Shown: positions 15,709-23,171, numbered from the stretch's first letter. The stretch: 42,305 bases of DNA from Clostridiales bacterium (GCA_022772525.1 JALFAD010000008.1:1-42305), one strand, 5' to 3'. Notes: a model not told the origin generated them from the letters alone. Numbers and translations: made by a program.

Positions 15709-15745
15709 GCGGCGGCATGCCTTTGAGAGCGTGCCGCCGCTTTTT
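15709..15745 (+). terminator. Rho-independent terminator
   Basis: GCGGCGGCA (15709-15717) pairs with TGCCGCCGC (15732-15740), followed by TTTTT. It lies 8 nt after the stop of the cyclic-di-GMP gene. Confidence 0.9.
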
Positions 15746-15812
15746 GTGACCAAATCACGGAAAACATTTTTCCCTGAGTATATAATGAGGAAAAAAACAG
15801 GAGGGAAGTACC

Positions 15813-16217
15813 ATGGCTGTCAATTTGAAACCGTACGTCTACAAGAAGGGAACGAACCCTGCGCTGGACGAAGAATTCGCCGCCGCCAGTGACTACGGCT
15901 GGGTGCGGCCCGGACAGGCCGCCGTTTTCTGGCGGAACGGTCTGCGGTGGTATGCCGTCGCCCTTTCCGAGGTACAGCGGATCTTTCGCCGGGTGGTGCC
16001 GGTTTACGGCAAGCTCTGCTGCGGCGGGCACAGCTTCATTATGGAGCGGCTGGTGCTGATTCTGCGGGACGGCACGGAGCTGGATCTGTACATCGGCGAC
16101 GACATGGAGCCAAAGGCCGCCGCCCTGCTGGAATTTCTGAAAGAGGGGCATCCGGAGATTGTTTTCGGAAAGCCGGCGGCAGTGCCGCCAGCCAATGCGT
16201 GCGCGGCTGGTCAGTAA
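15813..16217 (+). CDS. Unknown 134-residue protein with repeat-derived tail
   Basis: A small protein with no signal peptide, a GGAGGG ribosome site and a TATAAT at 15781-15786. The body (from LKPYVYKKGTNPALDEEF to ILRDGTELDLYIGDDMEP) looks like a compact alpha/beta domain; FIMERLVLILRDGTELDLYI suggests a beta-rich PH-like or bPH fold, but I cannot assign it. The last 12-15 residues (AAVPPANACAAGQ) and the stop codon are supplied by a family A dispersed repeat starting near 16180, so the original C-terminus was probably different. Confidence 0.65.
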   Translation: MAVNLKPYVYKKGTNPALDEEFAAASDYGWVRPGQAAVFWRNGLRWYAVALSEVQRIFRRVVPVYGKLCCGGHSFIMERLVLILRDGTELDLYIGDDMEPKAAALLEFLKEGHPEIVFGKPAAVPPANACAAGQ

Positions 16218-16253
16218 TCGTTATGCCATTGGGCAAGCTCGGCATCGGCGCCA
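16180..16253 (+). repeat. Dispersed repeat family A, copy 1
   Basis: It has the family core: CCAATGCG at its left and GTTATGCCATTGGGC at its right, preceded by GGCAGTGCCGCCAG. Left (CCAATG) and right (CATTGG) blocks are inverted relative to each other. It overlaps the 3' end of the gene at 15813. Confidence 0.7.
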
Positions 16254-16258
16254 ATACG

Positions 16259-16294
16259 AACACCCCTTCCGAGTTGGAAGGGGTGCGGGTTTTA
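16259..16294 (+). terminator. Terminator between convergent genes
   Basis: CACCCCTTCC (16261-16270) and GGAAGGGGTG (16275-16284) form a 10-bp stem with a 4-nt loop, followed on the plus strand by CGGGTTTT. It separates the gene at 15813 from the minus-strand membrane gene. Confidence 0.75.
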
Positions 16295-16297
16295 GTA

Positions 16298-17104
16298 TTA
16301 TTCGTCTGTTTTCTCCGGGAACTCCACCTTGGGAATGAACCGGTGGGCCACCTTGCCCTGGCCCTTTTTCTTGACGTAGAAGTAGCCGATGATGGAGAAC
16401 ACCACCGCGCCGATGAAGTTCACGAACAGGTCCTTCATGGTATCGATGATGCCGATGTCCAGATAGCCCCCCAGTCCCAGCGCTTGCCGGGTTCCGTCGG
16501 AGTGCACTACGATCACATCGGCAATGTCCCGGACGTGCACCACCGTGTTGGTCAGGGTGGGGTCCAGATTCACAGAGTGGATGGCGTGGACGATGGTGTC
16601 CTTCTGCATATCCATGCCCAGAAAATAGTCGCCGCTGAATTCAAAGAACTCCCACAGCACGCCCACCGTCATGGAAAAGCAGAAGGAGACGATAGCGAGG
16701 TACAGGGGCGACAGCTGGAAGGTGAACCGGTCGTTACGGTTCATCATGTCCACCAGCGCGAAGCCGATGGCAGCGCAGAGGAAGCCGTTGATGGTGTGCA
16801 GCATGGTGTCCCAGTGGGGCACCCGGACGTAGAAGCTGTTCAACTCTCCCAAAATTTCCGCCGCGAAAATAAACAGCAGAATGACAATTTCCAGCGTATC
16901 CGGCAGTACGATCTTCAGCTTCCGGGAGATGATGCTGGGCAGGATGAGCAGCACCAGCGACAGGGCGCACAGGAACACGCTCTGATATTCCCGCCGCAGC
17001 ACCGCGCGGACGAGGATGAAAATGATCAGCGCCCGCAGCACCAGATAGACCGTCAGTGTGGTCTTATTCTTGTAAAACCGGTGTTCCTTTAATTCGTGTG
17101 ACAT
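16298..17104 (-). CDS. DUF2238 / YjdF-like membrane protein
   Basis: A 268-residue integral membrane protein with about six to seven hydrophobic segments. The family blocks are VPHWDTMLHTINGFL in the middle and GVLWEFFEFSGD with GIIDTMKDLFVNFIGA near the end, all with conserved polar residues inside the membrane. The function of the family is unknown. Between the last blocks is a soluble loop of about 45 residues. Its start overlaps the end of the DUF3786-like gene by 16 nt, so the two are one transcription unit. Confidence 0.7.
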   Translation of the reverse strand: MSHELKEHRFYKNKTTLTVYLVLRALIIFILVRAVLRREYQSVFLCALSLVLLILPSIISRKLKIVLPDTLEIVILLFIFAAEILGELNSFYVRVPHWDTMLHTINGFLCAAIGFALVDMMNRNDRFTFQLSPLYLAIVSFCFSMTVGVLWEFFEFSGDYFLGMDMQKDTIVHAIHSVNLDPTLTNTVVHVRDIADVIVVHSDGTRQALGLGGYLDIGIIDTMKDLFVNFIGAVVFSIIGYFYVKKKGQGKVAHRFIPKVEFPEKTDE

Positions 17105-17721
17105 GGCAATGCCTCCATTTCCTCCTTCAGCCGCTCCAGCAGCAGCCCCCGGGCATAATACATGGTTTCATATTTCAAATACATCGGGGCGTTTTCGTCC
17201 CAGAGATACCGCAGCCGCGCGGGGAATTCCTCGTCCCCCAGCCACAGCTGCACCGCAATTGGCAGTCCGTCAAAGACCTCAATGGCGTAGGCAATGTCAC
17301 CGGTGGACAATGGGATTCCGCCAAGCGTCTCACAGGCTGCCCGGAACCGGTCCGGCCGGGACTGAAAAATTGCCGCGTCCGGGTCCTTTTCCTCCAGCAG
17401 CTTCTGGTGAAAGGCATGACCGAATTCTGCCATATTTTTCCACCTCCCGCTGACGAACCGGTCCTCCCGGCTGTCGCAGACAAAATCCAGCAGGGTCATG
17501 ACCTCCTCGTGGGTGTTGGCGTCCTCCCAGCCGCTTCTGCCCTCCCGTTCCAGATCGCCGGTATGCCTGCTGAGCCGATAGCGCCGGGCAAACAGCACGG
17601 GGTAGAGAAAATCCTCGTCAAAGTCAAGGTGCAGCTTGCGAATCAGGGCAGCCTGATCGTAGGTCAGAAAATACCGCTTCGCCTGAGCCGCCTGCAATAG
17701 ATAGTTGTTCGTTCGTGCCAT
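17089..17721 (-). CDS. DUF3786-like protein
   Basis: A 210-residue soluble protein. The start at ATG 17721 has GGGGAG 10 nt upstream; the frame can be extended to 17820, but that part is translated from a dispersed repeat and is not credible. Blocks such as YDQAALIRKLHLDFDEDFLYP, VTLLDFVCD-like MTLLDFVCDSREDRF, and GGIPLSTGDIAYAIEVF with LPIAVQLWLGDEEFPARL match DUF3786 proteins, many of which occur in anaerobes near corrinoid or metal enzymes. The function is unknown. It is the first gene of a two-gene unit. Confidence 0.65.
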   Translation of the reverse strand: MARTNNYLLQAAQAKRYFLTYDQAALIRKLHLDFDEDFLYPVLFARRYRLSRHTGDLEREGRSGWEDANTHEEVMTLLDFVCDSREDRFVSGRWKNMAEFGHAFHQKLLEEKDPDAAIFQSRPDRFRAACETLGGIPLSTGDIAYAIEVFDGLPIAVQLWLGDEEFPARLRYLWDENAPMYLKYETMYYARGLLLERLKEEMEALPCHTN

Positions 17722-17740
17722 ACATTCACCGCTCCCCATC

Positions 17741-17896
17741 AAGCCTTCCCCTGGGGGAAGGTGGCTCGCCGCAGGCGAGACGGATGAGGGAATACCCGGC
17801 TGCGAATTCGCCGAAAGCACATCTTAATTTCGGATGATTCCGCCCCTCATCAGTCAAAAATCAGAGATTTTTGCCAGCTTCCCCAGAGGGGAAGCC
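17741..17896 (+). repeat. Dispersed repeat family B, full-length copy
   Basis: It starts AAGCCTTCCCCTGGGGGAAGG and ends CTTCCCCAGAGGGGAAGCC, with a GGCTCGCC/GGCGAG hairpin and CAGTCAAAAATC inside. It closely matches the reverse complement of 37894-38047 along its whole length, which defines the element's ends. It lies between a minus-strand start and the racemase promoter region. Confidence 0.85.
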
Positions 17897-18017
17897 ATTC
17901 ATCTTATTCTACCACCAATCTGCGAAAATCGCAAGAAATCCTTAAGGGTTTCCTTGTTTACTTTTGTTACTTTCTATGATAGAATAGTCATAATCCCGAA
18001 AAAGTGAGTTGATTTCT

Positions 18018-19178
18018 GTGGATTTTGACAGCACGAGAGTAAAAATCGATCTGGATGCCATTGCTTCCAACATGGACGCCATCCGGGAAAAGGCTGGCGT
18101 GCCGGTCATGGCGGTGGTTAAGGCCGATGCCTACGGTCACGGCGCGGTGCAGGTTGCGCGGCTTTTGCAGGACAAATGCGCCTTTTTCTGCGTCAGCTCG
18201 ATTCTGGAGGCCATGGAACTGCGGCAGGCGGGACTGTCCACCCCCATTCTGATTCTGGGCCACACGCCGGCGGACGCGTTCCCCACCGCCATCCGGGAGG
18301 GCATACGCCCTACGATTTACCGTCTGGAGGACGCTCTCGCCCTGTCCAAAGCCGCCCAGTTTCTGGAGCTGCCCGCCCGATTCCACTTCGCCGTGGACAC
18401 CGGCATGAGCCGCATCGGCTTTCAGGTAACAGAAGAAGACGCGGATATCTGCGCCCGGATTGCCAGCCTGCCGGGCCTGTTCGCCGAGGGCCTGTTCAGC
18501 CACTTCGCCACCGCCGACTGCGCCGACCTGACCCGGGCAAAGAAGCAGGCGGAACGCTTCGCGGAATTTGACGGAATGCTGCGCCGGCGGGGCGTGAAGG
18601 TTCCCATCCGGCACCTGAACAATTCCGCGGGCCTCATGAATTTCGCCACCCCCTATGAGATGGTTCGCTCCGGCATCATCACCTACGGCATGTACCCCAG
18701 CGACGAGGTGGACCCCGGTCTGCTTGCTCTGCGCCCTGCCCTGCAATGGCTCAGCCGGGTGACCCATGTGAAGACACTGCCCGCCGGGCGGGAAATCAGC
18801 TACGGCGGCACCTATGTCACCAAGGCCGATACGGTGGTGGCAACCATCCCCGTGGGCTATGCCGACGGCTACCGCCGGAACCTTTCCGGAAAGTTTTATG
18901 TGCTGATTCACGGGCAAAAGGCCCCGATTCTCGGCAGAATCTGCATGGATCAGATGATGGTGGACGTGACTCATATTCCCGGCGTCCAGGTGGGCGACCG
19001 GGTCACGCTGGTGGGCATCGATGGAGAGGAAGCCATCACCATGGAGCAGATTTCCGCCCAGGCCGACAGCTTCAACTATGAATTTGTCTGCGGCATCAGC
19101 CGCCGGGTGCCCCGGCTGTACGTACAGGGCGGGAAAACCATCCATACCGTCCACTACCTGCTGGACGCATTCTTATGA
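18018..19178 (+). CDS. Alanine racemase
   Basis: A 386-residue PLP enzyme that converts L- to D-alanine for peptidoglycan. The PLP lysine is in AVVKADAYGHGA (about residues 33-44), the second catalytic tyrosine in ISYGGTYVT (about 259-267), and the family block GRICMDQMMVDVT follows. Length is normal. I start at GTG 18018, 9 nt after GTGAG; TTG 18009 would touch that site. A possible promoter is TTTACT-17-TAGAAT at 17957-17985. The CapA-like gene follows 16 nt later. Confidence 0.93.
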   Translation: MDFDSTRVKIDLDAIASNMDAIREKAGVPVMAVVKADAYGHGAVQVARLLQDKCAFFCVSSILEAMELRQAGLSTPILILGHTPADAFPTAIREGIRPTIYRLEDALALSKAAQFLELPARFHFAVDTGMSRIGFQVTEEDADICARIASLPGLFAEGLFSHFATADCADLTRAKKQAERFAEFDGMLRRRGVKVPIRHLNNSAGLMNFATPYEMVRSGIITYGMYPSDEVDPGLLALRPALQWLSRVTHVKTLPAGREISYGGTYVTKADTVVATIPVGYADGYRRNLSGKFYVLIHGQKAPILGRICMDQMMVDVTHIPGVQVGDRVTLVGIDGEEAITMEQISAQADSFNYEFVCGISRRVPRLYVQGGKTIHTVHYLLDAFL

Positions 19179-19194
19179 GTAAGGAGGACCCGAA

Positions 19195-20670
19195 ATGTCC
19201 AAAAATCCCAAACACGGCAACACCGCCGTCATTGTGGTGCTGACGGTGCTCATCGTGCTGATGGTCGCTGTCACCGCGTTTCTGATCTATCTGAGCATTG
19301 ACCTTGTGAACAAAAAAGCGGATATCACGCCTACGCAGGGCAATACGATGCAGCTTCCCACCGGTGCGGCGACCGAACCGGCGCAGACGGAGACCACGGT
19401 GCCTCCCACCACGGAAGCGCCGGAGGTGGAGCACGTTGTTGCCACCGCCACCATCGGCGCCGTGGGCGACCTTCTGATGCATAAGCCGGTGTTCGACACC
19501 TGCCGCAAAAGCGACGGAAGCTACGACTTTTCTTCCATTTTCCGCTACATCAAGGATACCGTGTCCTCTCTGGACTACGCCATCGCCAACTTAGAGACCA
19601 CCTTCGGCGGCGACAACTATGTCTATCAGGGCAACCCCGCCTTCAACTGCCCCGATCCGCTGATCGACGCGGTGAAGGACGCGGGCTTTGATATGCTGCT
19701 CACCGCCAACAACCACGCCGGTGACACCATGAACGACGGCATCAAACGCACTATCGAAACCGTGCGGGGCGCCGGGCTGGCAACGCTGGGTTCCCAGCTC
19801 AGCGGAGAGAACCGCTACACCGTGGTGGACGTGAACGGCATCAAGATCGGCATGGTCTGCTACACCTGGACCTACGCCGATTACGGCGGTTCCTTCTCCC
19901 TCAACGGCCTGACCCCGGTGAAGGACGAGGGACAGATGAACTACTTTGCCAACAACAACCCAGACAAGCTGTATAAGGAGCTTGGCCCCATTCTGGAGGG
20001 CATGAAGGCCGACGGCGCGGAAGCCACCATGATTTTCCTGCACTGGGGACAGGAATATCAGCTGACGGAGAACGCCGCACAGGATAAAATGGCCCAGAAG
20101 CTCTGCGACATGGGCTTTGACGTCATCGTCGGCGGCCATCCCCATGTGGTGCAGCCCATGGCGGTGCTGGAAAGCACGGAAAATCCCGGTCACAAGACCT
20201 ATTGCGTCTACTCTCTGGGCAACGCCGTGTCCAACCAGCGCAACGGCTACGTCTCCGCCTGTCCCGGAGCCCACGGCGAGGACGGCCTGCTGTTCACTGT
20301 GATCTTTGAAAAGTATTCCGACGGGAAGGTGTATGTGGCGGATGTGAATGCCCTGCCCACCTGGGTGAATATGCACTCTAACACCGGCGTGAGGGAATAC
20401 AACATCGTGCCTCTGGACAAGGAGACCGAAGACCAGTGGGGCGAGCTGGGCATGAGCGCCGATCAGGTAAAGCTGGCCCAGCAGTCCTACCAGCGCACCA
20501 TGAACATCATCGGCGAAGGCCTGAAGGCCTGTCAGGACGATCTGGCACAAGCCAGAACCGACCGGGAGCAGTATTACCTGGACCTTCTGAGCCATCCCGA
20601 GTGGCTGGAAACGGAAGCGGTCGAGGAAACCGTGGCTGAGGCAGCCGAAACCCTTCACGAAGCGGCATAA
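19195..20670 (+). CDS. CapA / PgsA-like metallophosphatase-fold surface protein
   Basis: A 491-residue protein anchored by one N-terminal membrane helix (VIVVLTVLIVLMVAVTAFLI), with a Thr/Pro-rich linker and then a CapA domain outside the cell. Metal-binding motifs are AVGDLLMHK, ANLETTF, ANNHAGD, LHWGQEY and GGHPHVVQ, the set of calcineurin-like CapA proteins. CapA takes part in poly-gamma-glutamate anchoring or hydrolysis in bacilli; in Clostridia lacking capBC the role is unclear. AAGGAGG precedes the start, and it is probably co-transcribed with the racemase. Confidence 0.88.
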   Translation: MSKNPKHGNTAVIVVLTVLIVLMVAVTAFLIYLSIDLVNKKADITPTQGNTMQLPTGAATEPAQTETTVPPTTEAPEVEHVVATATIGAVGDLLMHKPVFDTCRKSDGSYDFSSIFRYIKDTVSSLDYAIANLETTFGGDNYVYQGNPAFNCPDPLIDAVKDAGFDMLLTANNHAGDTMNDGIKRTIETVRGAGLATLGSQLSGENRYTVVDVNGIKIGMVCYTWTYADYGGSFSLNGLTPVKDEGQMNYFANNNPDKLYKELGPILEGMKADGAEATMIFLHWGQEYQLTENAAQDKMAQKLCDMGFDVIVGGHPHVVQPMAVLESTENPGHKTYCVYSLGNAVSNQRNGYVSACPGAHGEDGLLFTVIFEKYSDGKVYVADVNALPTWVNMHSNTGVREYNIVPLDKETEDQWGELGMSADQVKLAQQSYQRTMNIIGEGLKACQDDLAQARTDREQYYLDLLSHPEWLETEAVEETVAEAAETLHEAA

Positions 20671-20693
20671 ACCTACATTTCTGTTATTCTGCC

Positions 20694-20723
20694 GTAGGGG
20701 GCGATGAACGCATCGCCCCCTAT
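20694..20723 (+). terminator. Palindrome / terminator, family C
   Basis: GTAGGGGGCGATG (20694-20706) pairs with CATCGCCCCCTAT (20711-20723) across a 4-nt loop. It ends the racemase-capA unit and is followed by a T-rich but broken stretch. Similar palindromes occur at 36621 and 42236. Confidence 0.65.
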
Positions 20724-20743
20724 GGTTACTTTTGTACCGTGGA

Positions 20744-20822
20744 ACGATACCGGGCAACCCCCAATGGCCTGCCGAAGAAAGACCAGCCGTGCACGCATTT
20801 TCCACCCGGCAGCCTGTCTACG
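20744..20822 (-). repeat. Dispersed repeat family A, diverged copy
   Basis: The order CCCAATGG ... GACCAGCC ... GCACGCATT is that of family A in minus orientation, with several differences. It lies upstream of the regulator promoter. Confidence 0.5.
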
Positions 20823-20831
20823 ATGCGCAGG

Positions 20832-20860
20832 TTGCCGGATTCTTCATTTCATGGTATGCT
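20832..20860 (+). promoter_or_regulatory. Promoter of the HTH-desulfoferrodoxin gene
   Basis: TTGCCG at 20832-20837 and TATGCT at 20855-20860 are 17 bp apart; the gene starts 24 nt downstream. Confidence 0.55.
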
Positions 20861-20883
20861 TTGCCCGGAAAGGGAGTGGAAAC

Positions 20884-21468
20884 ATGAACACTTATGTCAC
20901 AGGAACCACCATCAAACGTCTGCGGGAAGCAAAGCGTCTGACCCAGGCGGAGCTGGGAGAACAGATCGGCATCAGCAGCAAAACCGTCTCCAAATGGGAA
21001 ACCGCCAAGGGTCTGCCGGATATCTCCCTGCTTCAGCCACTGAGCCAAGCGCTGGGGGTCTCCGTCATCGAGCTGATGAACGGCGAACAGATTACCAACC
21101 GGAACCGCTCCAGCAACCTCCTGCGGGCAAAATTCTACGTCTGCCCGGTCTGCGGCAACGTGCTCTGGGGCTTTGGGAACGCCATGGTCAGCTGCTGCGG
21201 CGTGACATTGCCGGCGCTGGAAGCGGAGGAGCCGGATGAGAGCCACGCTCTGACCGTCGAGGCCGTGGAAGATGAGCACTACCTCACGGTCAGCCACCCC
21301 ATGACCAAGGAGCACTACATCTCCTTCGCGGCCTACGTGACCACAGACCGGATCCAGCTGGTGAAATTCTACCCCGAGGGGAACGCACAGACCCGGATGC
21401 AGCTCCGGGGCCACGGAATTCTCTGCTGGTACTGCAACCGCCACGGCCTGTTTTGTCAGAGACGGTAA
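20884..21468 (+). CDS. XRE-type regulator fused to a desulfoferrodoxin domain
   Basis: A 194-residue protein. Residues 1-65 are a Cro/CI helix-turn-helix (RLTQAELGEQIGISSKTVSKWE). From about 80 it is a desulfoferrodoxin. CPVCGN with a later SCCGV gives the four cysteines of the desulforedoxin iron site. The superoxide reductase centre is then complete by inspection: ESHAL, SHPMTKEHYI (two His) and CNRHG (Cys and His). So a DNA-binding head is joined to a redox-active iron protein, suggesting a superoxide- or redox-sensing repressor; this is inference from domains. The start at ATG 20884 follows GGGAG; the upstream extension is repeat-derived. It stands apart from, but close to, the PerR/rubrerythrin operon. 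Confidence 0.85.
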   Translation: MNTYVTGTTIKRLREAKRLTQAELGEQIGISSKTVSKWETAKGLPDISLLQPLSQALGVSVIELMNGEQITNRNRSSNLLRAKFYVCPVCGNVLWGFGNAMVSCCGVTLPALEAEEPDESHALTVEAVEDEHYLTVSHPMTKEHYISFAAYVTTDRIQLVKFYPEGNAQTRMQLRGHGILCWYCNRHGLFCQRR

Positions 21469-21475
21469 AAAACGC

Positions 21476-21504
21476 TTGACAAAGCCACAGAAACCTTGTA
21501 TACT
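21476..21504 (+). promoter_or_regulatory. Promoter of tRNA-Val (plus copy)
   Basis: TTGACA (21476-21481) and TATACT (21499-21504) with a 17-bp spacer; the tRNA begins 27 nt after the -10. Confidence 0.88.
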
Positions 21505-21530
21505 AATCAGGCACTCTGATGAACGCCCAT

Positions 21531-21607
21531 GGACGATTAGCTCAGCTGGCTAGAGCATCCGCTTGACGTGCGGAAGGTCATAGGTTCGAGTCCTATATCG
21601 TCCACCA
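21531..21607 (+). tRNA. tRNA-Val (anticodon GAC)
   Basis: 77 nt with encoded CCA; anticodon loop TTGACGT gives GAC. It is identical to the minus-strand gene at 10391-10467. Its 3' part (21586-21607) is repeated at 21747-21768. Confidence 0.95.
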
Positions 21608-21649
21608 AACGAAAGAACCACATTCGTGAGGATGTGGTTCTTTCGTTTG
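21606..21649 (+). terminator. Long hairpin directly behind tRNA-Val
   Basis: An 18-bp perfect stem (arms 21606-21623 and 21632-21649; CAAACGAAAGAACCACAT and its complement) with an 8-nt loop. It begins inside the tRNA CCA end and has no clean T-run. It differs from the terminator of the other tRNA-Val copy, so it arrived with the inserted segment. Confidence 0.65.
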
Positions 21650-21661
21650 GTATGGTATTAG

Positions 21662-21758
21662 AGATAGGACTCGAACAGTTCTAAATGCAGCAGTCCGGTG
21701 GACTGTTGCCATCCGGCGGCGCAACGCCGGATGCTCCTTCATTGAATCGAGTCCTATA
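21662..21758. repeat. Inverted piece of tRNA T-arm and REP-like hairpin
   Basis: GATAGGACTCGAAC at about 21662-21675 is an inverted copy of the tRNA T-arm/acceptor; its ATAGGACTCGA pairs with TCGAGTCCTAT at 21747-21757. Inside lies a 9-bp hairpin, CATCCGGCG (21710-21718) with CGCCGGATG (21725-21733), and a 6-bp hairpin CAGTCC/GGACTG. Confidence 0.6.
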
Positions 21759-21768
21759 TCGTCCACCA
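21747..21768 (+). repeat. Duplicated 3' end of tRNA-Val (attachment-site-like)
   Basis: 22 bp identical to the tRNA 3' end at 21586-21607, including CCA, 161 bp downstream in direct orientation. It continues into TACATGAAAAATCCGAAC, the same flank found behind the other tRNA-Val copy. This is the footprint expected after integration into the tRNA 3' end. Confidence 0.75.
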
Positions 21769-21776
21769 TACATGAA

Positions 21777-21819
21777 AAATCCGAACTTATTCCCTATCGG
21801 GAATGCGTTCGGATTTTTT
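21777..21819 (+). terminator. Original tRNA-Val terminator
   Basis: AAATCCGAAC (21777-21786) pairs with GTTCGGATTT (21807-21816), followed by a T-run to 21819. It is homologous to the terminator at 10343-10382. Confidence 0.85.
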
Positions 21820-21838
21820 GCCGCTTTGTATAATCATA

Positions 21839-21922
21839 CTACGGATTTTGGATGACGTCATCCGGAACTCCCTGCTCTACAATGCCGCCCTTGCACATGA
21901 CCCGTACACGGTCACAAAACTG
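21839..21922 (-). pseudogene. Fragment of an ABC transporter ATPase C-terminus
   Basis: Read on the minus strand, the stretch encodes FCDRVRVMCKGGIVEQG then VPDDVIQNP and a stop. This matches the region after the switch histidine in peptide or amino-acid importer ATPases (typical: CDRVAVM.KG.IVE.G). No start, Walker motifs or upstream part remain. Confidence 0.45.
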
Positions 21923-21930
21923 CTGTATCG

Positions 21931-21961
21931 AAAAAGAAGGAGCGGAAAATTCCGCTCCTTC
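21931..21961 (-). terminator. Terminator of the oxidative-stress operon
   Basis: GAAGGAGCGGA (21936-21946) pairs with TCCGCTCCTTC (21951-21961). On the minus strand the stem is followed by TTTTTC. It lies 16 nt after the last stop of the operon. Confidence 0.85.
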
Positions 21962-21976
21962 TCATTTTCTGATCGC

Positions 21977-22306
21977 TTAGTCCAGAATCTCCATCAGTCT
22001 GCCGCAGCAGAAGGGAATGGGCTCGCCAGCCTTGACGTGCTGGGTCTTGTTGCAGATGACGCAGTACACATCGGTGTCGTAGGGAGCCCGGATCACGGGG
22101 ACCTCCTTGGCCTCCTGCTCGGACAGACCGTCAATGTGGAACACGGCGGTCTTGTTCTCACTGGGGACATACACGCCAATGGGAGACAGCGCCTTGTTTC
22201 CACCGACACAGTTGCCCATCTTCACCCACAGGGCTTCCAGCTCGGCAGCCTCCGCGGCGTGCTCAGGCGTAAACTCCACAACATCCTTGTTGATGCGAAT
22301 TTTCAT
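21977..22306 (-). CDS. Small protein with desulforedoxin-like C-terminal iron site
   Basis: A 109-residue protein, last gene of the perR operon. The first 75 residues (MKIRINKDVVEFTPEHAAEA onward) are unrecognised. The C-terminus (YCVICNKTQHVKAGE, then PFCCGRLMEI) has the CxxC ... CC pattern of the desulforedoxin iron site, but no superoxide reductase centre follows, so it is not a complete desulfoferrodoxin. It may be an electron carrier for the rubrerythrin. Its start lies 3 nt after the rubredoxin stop, with GGAGGAG inside that gene's end. Confidence 0.75.
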   Translation of the reverse strand: MKIRINKDVVEFTPEHAAEAAELEALWVKMGNCVGGNKALSPIGVYVPSENKTAVFHIDGLSEQEAKEVPVIRAPYDTDVYCVICNKTQHVKAGEPIPFCCGRLMEILD

Positions 22307-22309
22307 GGC

Positions 22310-22444
22310 TTACTCCTCCGGGCTGAACTCGTCCTTGCCCACGCCGCACACCTCGCAGGTAAAGTCATCGGGCAGGTCTTCCCACTTCACACCGGCTTCC
22401 TCTTCATCATAAACCCAGCCGCATACATTGCAAACGTACTTCAT
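22310..22444 (-). CDS. Rubredoxin-like protein
   Basis: A 44-residue protein beginning [18 protein letters not shown] and containing [13 protein letters not shown]: two CxxCG knuckles (Cys 5, 8, 30, 33) that hold one iron atom. It is shorter than the usual 52-54 residues between the knuckles, as in the small Clostridial rubredoxins. It would pass electrons to the reverse rubrerythrin encoded upstream in the same operon. AAGGAG precedes the start. Confidence 0.88.
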   Translation of the reverse strand: MKYVCNVCGWVYDEEEAGVKWEDLPDDFTCEVCGVGKDEFSPEE

Positions 22445-22465
22445 GGTATCATTCTCCTTTTCATG

Positions 22466-22548
22466 TTACATCGGCTGCGAACCGAGCAGCACCAATGGTG
22501 CATCGATTACGCATCCGGTTCGTCACGCATTGGCAGCCGCCCTGCGAC
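22466..22548 (-). repeat. Dispersed repeat family A inside the perR operon
   Basis: In minus orientation it shows ACCAATGG ... GCATCGATTACGCA ... CGTCACGCATTGGCAGCCGCC. It fills the gap between the rubrerythrin stop (22550) and the rubredoxin start and so is transcribed within the operon. Confidence 0.7.
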
Positions 22549-22549
22549 C

Positions 22550-23140
22550 TTACTTAAAATACCGCTCCAGCAGACCCTTCAGAGCCTTGCCATGACGGGC
22601 CTCGTCACGAGCCATCTCGTGGACGGTGTCGTGGATGGCATCCAGGCCGTTCTTCTTGGCCACCTTAGCCAGGTCGAACTTGCCGGCAGTAGCGCCGAAC
22701 TCGCAGTCAACACGCCATGCCAGGTTGTCCTTGGTGGTGGCCTTCATGTTGGGCTCCAGATCCTCGCCCAGCAGCTCTGCAAACTTGGCAGCGTGCTCAG
22801 CCTCTTCGTAGGCAGCCTTCTCCCAGTACAGGCCGATCTCGGGGTAGCCCTCGCGATGGGCGATGCGGGCCATGCACAGATACATACCGACCTCGCTGCA
22901 CTCGCCGTTGAAGTTGGCCATCAGCTGCTCAAAGATGAACTTCTTGTCCTCCTCGGAGATGTCGGGGTTGTTCTTCACGGTCTTGGCGTAGATGCCGTAC
23001 TCATGCTCGGCAGCCAGCTTGCCCTCTTCCATGACCTTGAACTTGGAGCCGTCTACCTTGCAGACGGGGCACTTGAAGCCTTCGGGGATGGAGTCGCCTT
23101 CGTAGACATAACCGCAAACGGGACAAACAAACTTCTTCAT
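22550..23140 (-). CDS. Reverse rubrerythrin (peroxide / oxygen reductase)
   Basis: A 196-residue protein with the rubredoxin domain first ([25 protein letters not shown], residues 3-40) and the di-iron four-helix domain after it. This is the reversed order seen in Clostridial reverse rubrerythrins that reduce H2O2 and O2 with NADH via electron carriers. Di-iron ligands are visible in [21 protein letters not shown] and [15 protein letters not shown] 23140 follows GGAGG by 8 nt; the longer frame is not preferred. It is the second gene of the PerR operon, 31 nt behind perR. Confidence 0.92.
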   Translation of the reverse strand: MKKFVCPVCGYVYEGDSIPEGFKCPVCKVDGSKFKVMEEGKLAAEHEYGIYAKTVKNNPDISEEDKKFIFEQLMANFNGECSEVGMYLCMARIAHREGYPEIGLYWEKAAYEEAEHAAKFAELLGEDLEPNMKATTKDNLAWRVDCEFGATAGKFDLAKVAKKNGLDAIHDTVHEMARDEARHGKALKGLLERYFK

Positions 23141-23171
23141 GATAAATTCCTCCAATGTAAAAATTTTGGGT

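Noticed and set aside
13884..16151. A 755-codon minus-strand open frame opposite the cyclic-di-GMP gene
   Set aside because: It runs across a strong terminator and two unrelated genes and has His/Gln/Leu-rich antisense composition; the plus strand is clearly coding.
17722..17820. N-terminal extension of the DUF3786-like protein
   Set aside because: The extra codons are translated from a family B repeat and the start at 17721 has a better ribosome site.
21977..22306. Complete desulfoferrodoxin or superoxide reductase
   Set aside because: Only the desulforedoxin-type Cys site is present, and at the C-terminus; the His4-Cys centre is absent.
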